Part shown: positions 32,359-40,957 of the stretch, in pieces | Layout: every line of letters begins with the position of its first letter | Position numbering within the stretch: the stretch's first letter is position 1 | DNA from: Feifania hominis | GTDB taxonomy: Bacteria > Bacillota > Clostridia > Oscillospirales > Feifaniaceae | NCBI RefSeq assembly: GCF_014384765.1 | Contig: NZ_JACRSP010000004.1 | Span: 62,001-126,000, forward strand | Length of the DNA stretch: 64,000 nt | Direction of reading: 5' to 3' | Notes under the pieces: model-generated | Seen by the model: the letters and a program-made list of their open reading frames with translations, nothing else | What the model was told of the DNA's origin: nothing | Databases searched by the model: none | Program-made: the position numbers and the translations under genes

Positions 32359-32829
32359 ATGGCGATTGTGTGGCGGGCGCAGGAGTTGGTCGAACGCGAG
32401 GAAAACCATGTGTACCGCGCGGCGCTTGCGATTTTGAAAAACCGCGAGGATGCCGAGGATGTCACGCAGGAGACGTTCGTCAAGCTCTTTTTGAAGCAGC
32501 CGACCTTTGAGAGCGAGACCCACGCGAGGGCGTGGCTGCTGCGTGTGGCAATCAACCTCAGCAAAAGCCGCCTGCGCCTGGTGTGGCGCCGGCGCCGGGA
32601 GACGCTGCTCGAGAGCTATCCCGCGCCGGAGCCCGAGAGCAGAGAACTGCTCGAAGCGGTCATGGCGCTGCGCGCGCCCGAGCGCACAGTAGTTCATCTG
32701 TATTACTACGAGGGCTATTCAACCGCAGAGATCGCGACGCTGACCGGCAGCCGCGAGTCGACTGTCCGCAGCCGGCTCTCGCGTGCGAGAGCGAGGCTCA
32801 GAGCACAGTTGGAAGGAGAGATACCATGA
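32359..32829 (+). CDS. ECF-family RNA polymerase sigma factor
   Basis: A 156-residue sigma-70 factor with only regions 2 and 4. Region 2 has YRAALAILKNREDAEDVTQE, region 4 has LYYYEGYSTAEIATLTGSRE and TVRSRLSRARARLRAQL. It would direct transcription of a stress or envelope regulon that includes the operon itself. The stop overlaps the start of the next gene by four bases (ATGA), the usual coupling of ECF sigma with its anti-sigma. The ATG at 32359 has GAGGGGG upstream. Confidence 0.9.
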   Translation: MAIVWRAQELVEREENHVYRAALAILKNREDAEDVTQETFVKLFLKQPTFESETHARAWLLRVAINLSKSRLRLVWRRRRETLLESYPAPEPESRELLEAVMALRAPERTVVHLYYYEGYSTAEIATLTGSRESTVRSRLSRARARLRAQLEGEIP

Positions 32830-34082
32830 AGAACAATGCCTATGTGACATACATGAATTCCATTGAGGTGGACGGTGAGCTCCACCGCAGACTTCTCGAG
32901 GGGGCCGGCGCCGCTCAGCCGCGCCGGCGCCGGCCGCTGCTGCCTGCTGCCGCCGGCCTCGCCGCCGCGCTCGCGCTGAGCTTTGCGATGCTCTGGGCGC
33001 CGGGGCTACAGAGCGAACCGCCGTCCGTCGCCGACCCGGCGCCGGGCACCCCCGTACAGAGCGCGCCGCCGGGAGTGCCCGACGACTTTGTAGGCACCCT
33101 GCAATTCCCGCGGCAGACGATTGAAACCGACGCCGCCCGGGTTCTTCCGCCGGAGGGATACTTTGAAAGAGAGCTTTCGCGAGAGGAGCTCGAGGAGCTC
33201 TTCCCCGTGGGGCTGCCCGCTCTTTTCACAGACAGTTTTGACCCGGCGGTCGCGGGCTATACCGGCCAGGGGGAATTTTACTGCCTGCGCCTTGCGGCGC
33301 AGGGTGAGCAGCAGCTGGGCCTCGCGGTATCGCAGTCGGGGTTCACCTGTGGGGTCACGCAGCAGAGCGACGCGGTTCTCTATCGCGGGACATGGGTACA
33401 GTGCGGCAGCGACACCGGTGGGGAGCACTGGATTCGCTTTGAGCAGGGCGGCCTCCACTGGGAGATCAGAGCCGCGGGAGAGGACGCCGCGCGGCGGGCG
33501 GAGTATCTGCTCGGCGAGCTGCTGCCCGACAATCTGCCCGACGTGCAAAGCCTCCGGGAGAGTGATATTCCCGAGTGGGAGAACCGGGTGCTTACACTCT
33601 CCGAGGCGCGCAGCGACGGGCGGTTCGGCAGCTTTGTGCCGCAGCGTGCGCCGAAGGGCTTTTCCTTCGAGTCGGCGCGCCGGTACCGCGACTGGCGCAG
33701 CGATGGCCTGAATGTCCTCTACACCGACGGCGGCTACGGCACCTTTGAGCTGAGAGTCCGCGCCGCGAGCGAAGACGACGCCGCCCGCGTACTCGACCCG
33801 GAGAAGCGCGAAGCCTACGACACCGGTCTCTATGAGATACCCTGGGCCGATTCGGTGCCGCAGCAGTACGCGGAGAATTTTGACAATCCCGTCTTTCTCG
33901 CTCAGGATGTCACAGCGGAGCTTCTCGGCAGACGGATGTACCATGTCGAAGATGCGGGAGACGCCGCGGGCGTCCGGGTGCGGCTCTCCGTTCTACTGGA
34001 TGACACGCTCGTGGAAGTGAGCGGAAAAGGCCTCGAGCAGGGCGATGCCGTCTCGGTGATCCTCGCTCTGCTGGAAGAGTGA
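32826..34082 (+). CDS. Putative anti-sigma factor, single-pass membrane protein
   Basis: A 418-residue protein with a short ~35-residue cytoplasmic head (MKNNAYVTYMNSIEVDGELH), a basic stop-transfer RRRRP, one membrane helix (~residues 42-62) and a large outer domain rich in Glu/Pro turns. The head contains the RRLLEGAG segment expected to hold the sigma factor. The outer C-terminal part resembles DUF4367-type domains found in Clostridia anti-sigma proteins; I am not sure of that. The four-base overlap with the sigma gene is the main argument. No zinc-binding His-x3-Cys-x2-Cys is present, so it is not a ZAS-type anti-sigma. Confidence 0.7.
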   Translation: MKNNAYVTYMNSIEVDGELHRRLLEGAGAAQPRRRRPLLPAAAGLAAALALSFAMLWAPGLQSEPPSVADPAPGTPVQSAPPGVPDDFVGTLQFPRQTIETDAARVLPPEGYFERELSREELEELFPVGLPALFTDSFDPAVAGYTGQGEFYCLRLAAQGEQQLGLAVSQSGFTCGVTQQSDAVLYRGTWVQCGSDTGGEHWIRFEQGGLHWEIRAAGEDAARRAEYLLGELLPDNLPDVQSLRESDIPEWENRVLTLSEARSDGRFGSFVPQRAPKGFSFESARRYRDWRSDGLNVLYTDGGYGTFELRVRAASEDDAARVLDPEKREAYDTGLYEIPWADSVPQQYAENFDNPVFLAQDVTAELLGRRMYHVEDAGDAAGVRVRLSVLLDDTLVEVSGKGLEQGDAVSVILALLEE

Positions 34083-34120
34083 AAACCATTACCTAAATCC
34101 ATATTTTCCCATCAAATCTC

Positions 34121-34157
34121 AGAGCGGACCATTTTGTAAAATGGTCCGCTCTCTGTT
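34121..34157 (+). terminator. Rho-independent terminator of the sigma operon
   Basis: A perfect 15-bp stem (34121-34135 with 34138-34152) with a two-base loop, then CTGTTT. The rest of the gap to 34310 holds a TTGACA at 34225-34230 and a TAATAT at 34288-34293 but no convincing pair. Confidence 0.85.
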
Positions 34158-34311
34158 TGCTAAAAGGCTTTAGTTAAAAATTTAACCAGTGAAAAATGCC
34201 GAATTGACCCCAAAATTAGTGATATTGACAAATAAACAGAGAATTATTTTGTGTAAAAAAACAGTGTTCCTGAGCAGAAATCCGTGGTAATATGGAACCA
34301 GGCAATTACGA

Positions 34312-34333
34312 AAACGATAACCTAAAACGATTT
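34312..34333 (+). promoter_or_regulatory. Candidate LacI-type operator, copy A
   Basis: A 22-base element containing AACGATAACC and CTAAAACGATTT. It matches 59886-59907 at 21 of 22 positions. It ends 17 bases before the LacI start codon, so binding would block transcription or early elongation of the regulator. Confidence 0.7.
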
Positions 34334-34350
34334 CCCGACCGGAGTGAGCC

Positions 34351-35337
34351 GTGAAAGTGACGATCAAGGACATTGCGGAACAGGCGAATGTCTCGACAGC
34401 GACAGTCTCCAAAGTTCTCAACAAGAACGATTTGAGTATCTCCAAGGCAACGCGCGAACGGGTGCTCAAGGTCGTCAAACGCAACAACTACATACCGAAC
34501 GCCATGGCGAAAGGCCTCAAGAGCCGCCGCTCCAACATGATCGGTTTCATCCTGCCCGATATTACAAACCCCTTTTTCCCGGAACTTGCGCGGGGAATTG
34601 AAGACAAGGCCAAAGAGTACAACTTCGGTGTCGTGTTCTGCAACACCGACGACGATCCCGACCGGGAGGGGGAGTGCTTCCGCTTTCTCGGCTCCCAGAT
34701 GATCGACGGCATCATCTTCGCAAGCAGCCAGGAGGAGAGCTCCTACGACAACGCGCTGCTTCGAAGCGTGCCGGTCGTCATGGTGGACCGCGGCGTCACC
34801 ATTGCAGATGGGAACGTCGGCAAGGTGTCCATTGATTCGCGAAGCGCCTCCGCCGCCGCGACCCAGCTGCTCGTCGGCTCAGGTTGCCGGAGAGTCGCCT
34901 ACATCTCGGCGAAGTGCAACACCGCAAACCAGCGCTATCTCGGCTATCTCGGGGCCCTTGAGAAATCGGGCATCAAGGTGGATGAGAGCCTGATCTACCT
35001 CGGGGAGTATGATGTGGAGACGGGCCTGCGTGGAACGCAGTGGCTTCTCGAGCAGGGAAGTTTCGACGGAATCGTCTGCGGCAACGACCTCATCGCCGCG
35101 GGCGCCATGACCGTCCTCGGGCGAAACGGGCTGAGTGTGCCGGGCGATGTCAAAGTCATCGGCTTTGACAACATCTACCTGTCGCAGCACCTGAACCCTC
35201 CGCTGACCACGGTGGAGCAGCCGACCTATGAGATCGGCCGCACGGCGGCGGAGATGCTGCTCGAAAACATCGTCAACGGCGTGCCGCTCTACAGCCGAAA
35301 GCTCGACTACCGCATCATCATGCGCCAGACCGTATAA
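34351..35337 (+). CDS. LacI-family transcriptional regulator of the BMP transporter/glycosidase locus
   Basis: A 328-residue LacI/GalR regulator. The headpiece VTIKDIAEQANVSTATVSKV and the hinge helix NAMAKGLKSRRS are standard. The PBP1-like core opens MIGFILPDITNPFFPELARG and carries FDNIYLSQHLNPPLTTVEQP near the end. GTG start with GGAGTGA upstream. It precedes the BMP transporter and hydrolase genes on the same strand and is probably their local regulator. Its own leader has the element shared with the LacI gene at 59.9 kb, so the two may cross-regulate (inference). Confidence 0.93.
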   Translation: MKVTIKDIAEQANVSTATVSKVLNKNDLSISKATRERVLKVVKRNNYIPNAMAKGLKSRRSNMIGFILPDITNPFFPELARGIEDKAKEYNFGVVFCNTDDDPDREGECFRFLGSQMIDGIIFASSQEESSYDNALLRSVPVVMVDRGVTIADGNVGKVSIDSRSASAAATQLLVGSGCRRVAYISAKCNTANQRYLGYLGALEKSGIKVDESLIYLGEYDVETGLRGTQWLLEQGSFDGIVCGNDLIAAGAMTVLGRNGLSVPGDVKVIGFDNIYLSQHLNPPLTTVEQPTYEIGRTAAEMLLENIVNGVPLYSRKLDYRIIMRQTV

Positions 35338-35406
35338 ACAGGTTCCTCGCGGGACAGGGAGTCCCGTAAAATAAACTCGAAATCCAAAAAGTGGAGGAGA
35401 AATGAC

Positions 35407-36519
35407 ATGAGTAAAAGAATTCTCGCATTCCTGTTGGCGACCGTTCTGCTGCTGGCAGTCTTTGCAGGCTGCTCGCCGAAGACGAACGATCCCGGCACAA
35501 CCGATCCCGGAACGACCGACCCGGACAACCAGGGCGGCGCTGGCGCCGTCGATGGCGGCAGAAGCGAAGACGGAACAGGCAAAGCCTGCCTGATCACTTC
35601 CACCGCACGCGGCAACGAGTTCATCGACCTGATCTGGTCGGGCTTCACCGATCTCGAGAAAGAGGGCTGGGAAGTCAAGTGCATCGAGACCTTTGAGACC
35701 GCTGAGCAGGCCGAGCAGGTCCGCTCCATGTGCGCCGAGGGCTACAACATCATCTACACCCAGGGCGACGACGTCATGAAGACCGTCCTCGACATGCAGG
35801 ATGAGCTCACCGACATGTATCCCGACACTTTCTTCATTTTCCTTGACACCTATTCCAAGACCACCATGCCGAACTCCTGCGCGGTCACCATCGACCCGTT
35901 TGAGGCCTGCTTCATCGCCGGCTATGTCGCGGCGAAGACCTCTCAGAGCGGCGTTGTCGGCCTGATGCTCCCGCTCGACACCCCGATCATGCAGCGCTTT
36001 GAGTACGGCTACTATGCCGGCGCCGACTATGCCAACAACGGCACCGAGATCATCAAGGCATATACCAACGACTGGTCCGATACCACCAAGGGCTACGAGT
36101 CCGCGAAGGCTCTCAAGGGCAACAACCCCGACATGGACGTCATGATCCAGGCTGCCTACATCTCCGGCTACGGTGTCATCCAGGCCTGCGCCGAGATGGA
36201 GCTGCCCTGCATCGGTGTTGACGACTGGCAGGGCGACATCGACCCGATCGTCTTCTGGAGCGCCATCAAGTCCATGAACGTGGCGGTCTATGAGACAGCT
36301 CACATGTGGGCTGAGGGCGACGAGTTCCCGTTCGCGATGGAGTTCGACCTCAACGACGGCGGCTATGCCTATGAGGATGTCGACCTGAAGAACCTCAGCG
36401 ACGAGCTCGCTGCTGAAGTTGAGCAGCTCAAGGCTGACATCATGTCCGGAACCGTCGACATCTTCGCCGGCGACTACGAGGAGTGGAGAGAGACCAACTT
36501 CGACCAGGAAGGCGAATAA
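35407..36519 (+). CDS. BMP-family ABC transporter substrate-binding lipoprotein
   Basis: A 370-residue member of the BMP/PnrA (TmpC) family. The signal peptide ends in VFAGC with the lipid Cys at residue 22, followed by a DPGTT repeat linker like that of the binding protein at 17.5 kb. In the mature part, TSTARGNEFIDLIWSGF, AEGYNIIYTQGDDVM, TIDPFEACFIAGYVAAKTS and CIGVDDWQGDIDP match the PnrA nucleoside-binding fold. Characterised members bind purine or other nucleosides, and some bind autoinducer-like or vitamin ligands. GGAGGAG precedes the ATG. It is the receptor for the ATPase and two permeases that follow. Confidence 0.92.
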   Translation: MSKRILAFLLATVLLLAVFAGCSPKTNDPGTTDPGTTDPDNQGGAGAVDGGRSEDGTGKACLITSTARGNEFIDLIWSGFTDLEKEGWEVKCIETFETAEQAEQVRSMCAEGYNIIYTQGDDVMKTVLDMQDELTDMYPDTFFIFLDTYSKTTMPNSCAVTIDPFEACFIAGYVAAKTSQSGVVGLMLPLDTPIMQRFEYGYYAGADYANNGTEIIKAYTNDWSDTTKGYESAKALKGNNPDMDVMIQAAYISGYGVIQACAEMELPCIGVDDWQGDIDPIVFWSAIKSMNVAVYETAHMWAEGDEFPFAMEFDLNDGGYAYEDVDLKNLSDELAAEVEQLKADIMSGTVDIFAGDYEEWRETNFDQEGE

Positions 36520-36540
36520 TCTGCTGACGTAGGTTTGATG

Positions 36541-36571
36541 TTGAGGGGAGGGGGCAATCCCCTCCCCTCAA
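36541..36571 (+). terminator. Intercistronic hairpin between BMP binding protein and ATPase
   Basis: TTGAGGGGAGGGG (36541-36553) pairs perfectly with 36559-36571; five-base loop and no U tract. It is in the same position as the hairpin at 4963-4992 in the unrelated sugar operon. Confidence 0.7.
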
Positions 36572-36622
36572 TTCGCAGATAGAAAATACAACGCAACCGC
36601 CAGGGAGGTGCAGGTTTAAGAC

Positions 36623-38158
36623 ATGAGTGAAAACGAGTACATCCTGCAAATGAAAAACATCCGAAAGACATTCGGAAAACTGGTCGCCAACGACAACGTC
36701 ACATTCAATGTGAAAAAGGGGACCGTGCACGCGCTGATCGGTGAGAATGGCGCGGGCAAGAGCACATTGATGAACATTCTCACCTGCATTCACAAACCCG
36801 ATCACGGTGATATCATCATCAATGGGGAAAAAATGGCGTTTCGGGATTCTCTCGACGCCGCAAGACACGGCATTGGCATGGTCTATCAGGAGTTCATGCT
36901 CTTCAAGGATCTGAGCATTGCCGACAACATCATGATGGGCTTTGAGGAGAAGAAGCTCGGCATCTTCCTCGACAAGAAAAAGTCGAGAAAGAAAATTGAA
37001 GAGATCTGCGAAAAGTATCACTTCAATATCCCGCTTGACGAAAAGGTCAAGGACTGCCCGGTCGCCATGCTGCAGCAGGTGGAGATCGTCAAGGTCCTCT
37101 ACAAGGGCGCCGACATCATCATTCTCGACGAGCCGACTTCGGTTCTGACTCCTCAGGGTGTTGAGGGCCTGTTTGATGCAATCCGCTTTCTCACCCAGCA
37201 GGGCAAAACCGTCATCTTCATCTCGCACAAGCTCAAAGAGGTCTTCGCCATTGCTGATGAGATCACCGTGCTGCGTGACGGCAAGATCTCGGGCCATGTG
37301 CTGCCGAGCGAGGTCAACGAAAACGAGCTTGCCAACATGATGGTCGGCCGCGAGGTCATGCTCCAGTCGAACAAGGTCATGCGCGAGCCGGGTGAGAAGA
37401 TCCTCGAGGTCAAAAATCTCAGCGTCAAGGACAAGGAGGGTATCCTCCGCGTCAAGAATGTCAGTTTTGACATCAGAGCCGGTGAGATTGTCGGCATTGC
37501 GGGTGTTGCGGGCTCCGGCCAGCAGCAGCTTGTCGAGGCCATCTTCGGGGCGCGTGCTCCCGAGCACGGCGCAGAAATCCGCTTCTGCGGGCAGGACATC
37601 ACCCAGAAGACCTCCCGCGAGCGCCGCTGCATGGGTATGGGCTATGTGCCGCAGGATCGTCTGGGCGCCGGCGGCAACGGCGTTGGAACCCTCTGGGAGA
37701 ACGCCATCATGGGTTACCATGTGGCCCATGGCTTCAAGAGCAAAGTCTTCCTTGACCGCAAAGAGGTCAATGACTTTTCGAGCCGTGTCATCAAGGAGTT
37801 CAATGTCAAATGTCAGAGCCTGAATGACAGACTGCGCAGTCTGTCAGGCGGCAACATCCAGAAACTGATTGTCGGCCGTGAGAGCATTCAGGACAACAAG
37901 CTGCTCATCGTCGAGGACCCGACCCGTGGTATTGACGTCGGTGCCATCGAATTTGTGTGGGCAAAGCTTCTGGAAATTGCAAAATCCGGCATGGCGGTTC
38001 TGCTCGTCAGCCACGAGCTCAATGAGGTCATGCAGCTGTCCGATCGGATTCTTGTCATCTACAACGGCGAAGTCTCCGACGGCGGCAGATACCAGGAGCT
38101 CACGGATAAAGAGATCGGTCTTTTGATGCTGGGAGGTGAACAGGTCCATGCAAGCTAA
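36623..38158 (+). CDS. ABC transporter ATP-binding protein of BMP type (YufO-like)
   Basis: A 511-residue tandem ABC ATPase. Domain one is complete: GENGAGKSTLMNILT, signature region CPVAMLQQVEIVKVLY and Walker B IIILDEPTSVLTP. Domain two has GVAGSGQQQLVEAIFG in place of a P-loop, the signature LSGGNIQK and LLIVEDPTRGIDVGA, where Asp and Glu are swapped. Divergent second domains are usual for YufO/NupA-like ATPases. It energises uptake through the next two permeases. GGAGG lies 15 bases upstream. Confidence 0.93.
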   Translation: MSENEYILQMKNIRKTFGKLVANDNVTFNVKKGTVHALIGENGAGKSTLMNILTCIHKPDHGDIIINGEKMAFRDSLDAARHGIGMVYQEFMLFKDLSIADNIMMGFEEKKLGIFLDKKKSRKKIEEICEKYHFNIPLDEKVKDCPVAMLQQVEIVKVLYKGADIIILDEPTSVLTPQGVEGLFDAIRFLTQQGKTVIFISHKLKEVFAIADEITVLRDGKISGHVLPSEVNENELANMMVGREVMLQSNKVMREPGEKILEVKNLSVKDKEGILRVKNVSFDIRAGEIVGIAGVAGSGQQQLVEAIFGARAPEHGAEIRFCGQDITQKTSRERRCMGMGYVPQDRLGAGGNGVGTLWENAIMGYHVAHGFKSKVFLDRKEVNDFSSRVIKEFNVKCQSLNDRLRSLSGGNIQKLIVGRESIQDNKLLIVEDPTRGIDVGAIEFVWAKLLEIAKSGMAVLLVSHELNEVMQLSDRILVIYNGEVSDGGRYQELTDKEIGLLMLGGEQVHAS

Positions 38159-39284
38159 AGCAAATCAGAGCGGTCTGAACCGCACTGTCAAGAAGTACTT
38201 CGGGCCCGAATTCAGAATCGGAGTAGCGCGCTACGTGCTCTCGTTCATTGGTGTTCTGATCGTCGGCTCTCTTCTGATCGCCTCGCAGGGCGAGGACCCG
38301 GTTCACGCTGTACAGGAAATCGTCAAGGGCGCGTTCGGCGGCAGGGTTCAGTTCGGCAACACTCTGCGCTGGGCAACCCCCTGTCTGCTGACCGGCGCCG
38401 CGGCCATCGTCGCGTTCAAGTCGGGCGTCACAAACCTCGGCATTGAGGGCCAGATGTATGTCGGTGCCGTCACCGCCGGCATCCTCGGCTACATGGTACA
38501 GCTGCCGGCCCATCTCCACGCGATTCTCTGCGTGATCTCGGCCGGTATCGCCGGTGTCATCTGGGTCATCATTCCGGCGATCATGCGCCTGTTCTTCAGC
38601 ATTGACGAGTACGTCACAACCATGATGATGAACTTTGTCGCGACGCTCTTCTGCGACTACATCGTCGTGTGGCATGTTCTGCCGAGCATCGGTGTCACGA
38701 CCGTCACGGCCGCCACGCCGAACATCCACAAGACTGCGCGCCTGTCGCAGCTGATCAAGGGAACCTCGTCAAGCACCGGTTTCATCATCGGCATCGGCGT
38801 CACGCTGCTGGTCTACGTCATCTACAAGTACACCATCAAGGGATATGAGCTCAAGCAGGTCGGCGAGAACCTCAAGTTTGCGCAGACCGGCGGTGTCAAC
38901 GTGAAAAAGACCTTCATCTCGATCTTCGTGCTCTCCGGCTTCATTGCCGGTATGTGCGGCGGCATCGAGGTCTCCGGCGGCTACTACCGCTATGTGTCGA
39001 ACTTCTCGACCACGATGGGTTGGGAGGGCATCATGATTGCCAACATCTCCAACCGCAACCCCATCGCGCTGATCTTTGTCTCGCTGGTCTGGGGTGCTCT
39101 CAAGACGGGAGCCATGGCCATGGAGCGTGCGACAACGCTCAATCGCCTGACGGTCAACCTGCTGCAGATGATCTTTGTTCTGCTCGTGTCGATCGACTAT
39201 GAGGGCATTGCAAACCACTTCAAAGACAGAAAGAGAAAGAAAATGGAAGCCAAACAGTTTGCCATGCAGGGAGGTGCTCAGTAA
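38148..39284 (+). CDS. ABC transporter permease of BMP type (YufP-like)
   Basis: A 378-residue permease with about nine membrane segments. The block FKSGVTNLGIEGQMYVGAVT is typical of BMP-system permeases (xxNxGxEGQ), and IKGYELKQVGENLKFAQTGG is the coupling loop. I place the start at the ATG at 38148 because GGGAGGTG lies ten bases upstream; the GTG at 38136 is inside that site. It overlaps the ATPase end by 11 bases. Confidence 0.92.
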   Translation: MQAKANQSGLNRTVKKYFGPEFRIGVARYVLSFIGVLIVGSLLIASQGEDPVHAVQEIVKGAFGGRVQFGNTLRWATPCLLTGAAAIVAFKSGVTNLGIEGQMYVGAVTAGILGYMVQLPAHLHAILCVISAGIAGVIWVIIPAIMRLFFSIDEYVTTMMMNFVATLFCDYIVVWHVLPSIGVTTVTAATPNIHKTARLSQLIKGTSSSTGFIIGIGVTLLVYVIYKYTIKGYELKQVGENLKFAQTGGVNVKKTFISIFVLSGFIAGMCGGIEVSGGYYRYVSNFSTTMGWEGIMIANISNRNPIALIFVSLVWGALKTGAMAMERATTLNRLTVNLLQMIFVLLVSIDYEGIANHFKDRKRKKMEAKQFAMQGGAQ

Positions 39285-40219
39285 TGTTTTGGGATGTTGT
39301 TATGACCTGTCTGAGCCCGATCACGTTCGCAGCGGCGCTTCGCCTGTCCTGCCCGCTGATCATCGGCTCCATCGGCGGCTGCTTCAACGAGAAGATCAGC
39401 ACCGGAAACATCGCCTACGAGTGCTTCATGCTGACCGGCGCTTTCTTTGCCGCCTACGGCAGCTACCTCACCGGCAACCCCTATATGGGCTCGCTGATTG
39501 CCATTCTGTCGGGTCTCGTACTCGCGGCGATCTACGGAATCCTCGTCTATCACCTCAACTGCAACGCGATGATCGTGTCGGTTGCGTACAACAACGGCGC
39601 CTGGGCGCTGACCACGCTGCTTCTCGTCACCGTCTGGGGTGTCAGAGGCAACTTCACCGACCCGTCCATCGTCAGCTACAATACCATCACCTTTGACTTC
39701 TTGAAGAATATTCCGATTCTTGACACCCTGTTCAACAACAACATCGGCATGGTCTACTTCGCGTTTGTCTTCGCGGTCATCGGCGGCATCGTCATGTACA
39801 AGACGCCCTTTGGCCTGCGGCTGCGCGGTGTGGGCAGCAACCCCGATGCGGCGCAGACTGCCGGCATCAGCGTGAGAAAGTACCGCTGGATCGGCCTGCT
39901 GATCATGGGCGCCTCGATGGGCCTTGCGGGCTCCTACCTGCCGCTGAGCGGCCTTTCGATGTTCACCGAGAACATGACCCGTGGCCGCGGCTTTTTGTGC
40001 CTGACCGCCATTCTCGTCGGCAAGGCCGACCCGTTCAAGACGACGCTGGTCGCGATACTCTTCGGCTATTCGACATCCATGACGCTGGTTCTGTCCACCT
40101 TTGGCCTGCCGACGCAGATCATGAATATGGTGCCCTATGTCATGGTGCTGGTTGTGCTTCTTGTCGCGGGCATGCGCAACTTCAAGGGCACGGCTGAGAT
40201 CAGCGGCGACACCATTTGA
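39284..40219 (+). CDS. ABC transporter permease of BMP type (YufQ-like)
   Basis: A 311-residue second permease with about eight segments. IGSIGGCFNEKISTGNIAYE is the position of the family's NIGxEG motif (here degenerate), and PFGLRLRGVGSNPDAAQTAG is the coupling loop. It overlaps the preceding permease stop by one base. Together they form the heterodimeric channel. It is followed after 19 bases by the first SUMF1-fold gene, so import and the putative catabolic genes are likely one transcript. Confidence 0.92.
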   Translation: MFWDVVMTCLSPITFAAALRLSCPLIIGSIGGCFNEKISTGNIAYECFMLTGAFFAAYGSYLTGNPYMGSLIAILSGLVLAAIYGILVYHLNCNAMIVSVAYNNGAWALTTLLLVTVWGVRGNFTDPSIVSYNTITFDFLKNIPILDTLFNNNIGMVYFAFVFAVIGGIVMYKTPFGLRLRGVGSNPDAAQTAGISVRKYRWIGLLIMGASMGLAGSYLPLSGLSMFTENMTRGRGFLCLTAILVGKADPFKTTLVAILFGYSTSMTLVLSTFGLPTQIMNMVPYVMVLVVLLVAGMRNFKGTAEISGDTI

Positions 40220-40238
40220 TGTGAGAGAGGAGATCACC

Positions 40239-40955
40239 ATGCTCAAACAGGAACTGGTCAAAATCGAGCGTGACAGCTACATCTACCGCGTCGTGCACCG
40301 CATCATGGAGGGCGACTGCCAGATGAATCACGGACCCGAGCTCGTGACGGTTGGCCCACTGCTCGCGCAGAAGTACTGCGTGACAAACGCGATGTACTAC
40401 GAGTTCATCCGGGAGAGCGGCTACCAGCCGAAGAATCCCGTCAATTACTTAAAGCACTGGGAAAACGGCAAATACCGCCCGGGGCAGGAGGATCTGCCAG
40501 TGGTCAACATCTCGCAGGACGACGCGCGCGCCTATGCCGAGCACTACGGCATGCGCCTGCCGACCGAGGCCGAGTGGCAGTACCTCGCCGCCGGTCCCGC
40601 CCATCTGAAGTACCCCTGGGGCAACAATAAGGAATACGCCCGCTGCAACGTCTACGGCGAGCAGCTTGAGAGGGTGGACAGCCACCCCGAGGGCGTGTCT
40701 CCCTTCGGGCTCTACAACATGTGCGGCAACGTCTGGGAGTTCACCGCCGACTGCATGCACGACCACGCTCCCGGCCACGAGGACGACCACCGCTTCATCG
40801 TGCTGCGCGGCGGCTCCTACTACACCGCGCCCGACTACTGGCATGCCGAGGGCGGCGCTACGCCCAACGACTACCATCTGAAAGTCCATCAGCTCGGCGA
40901 CGCGATGAACCGCTACGAGACCGTCGGTTTCCGCTGTGTAAAGGAGTGTGACTGA
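40239..40955 (+). CDS. Formylglycine-generating enzyme (SUMF1/FGE)-fold protein, copy 1
   Basis: A 238-residue protein with the FGE-sulfatase fold: LPVVNISQDDARAYAEHYG, RLPTEAEWQYLAAG, GVSPFGLYNMCGNVWEFT, FIVLRGGSYYTAPDYW and VGFRCVKE follow the family order. The active-site segment of true FGEs has two Cys after RGGS; here these positions read Y-Y-T-A-P-D-Y-W without Cys. It therefore should not make formylglycine, and no sulfatase gene is nearby. No signal peptide, so cytoplasmic. It is paired with the hydrolase-like gene two bases downstream. A binding, scaffolding or different oxidase role is possible; function unknown. Confidence 0.85.
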   Translation: MLKQELVKIERDSYIYRVVHRIMEGDCQMNHGPELVTVGPLLAQKYCVTNAMYYEFIRESGYQPKNPVNYLKHWENGKYRPGQEDLPVVNISQDDARAYAEHYGMRLPTEAEWQYLAAGPAHLKYPWGNNKEYARCNVYGEQLERVDSHPEGVSPFGLYNMCGNVWEFTADCMHDHAPGHEDDHRFIVLRGGSYYTAPDYWHAEGGATPNDYHLKVHQLGDAMNRYETVGFRCVKECD

Positions 40956-40957
40956 CG

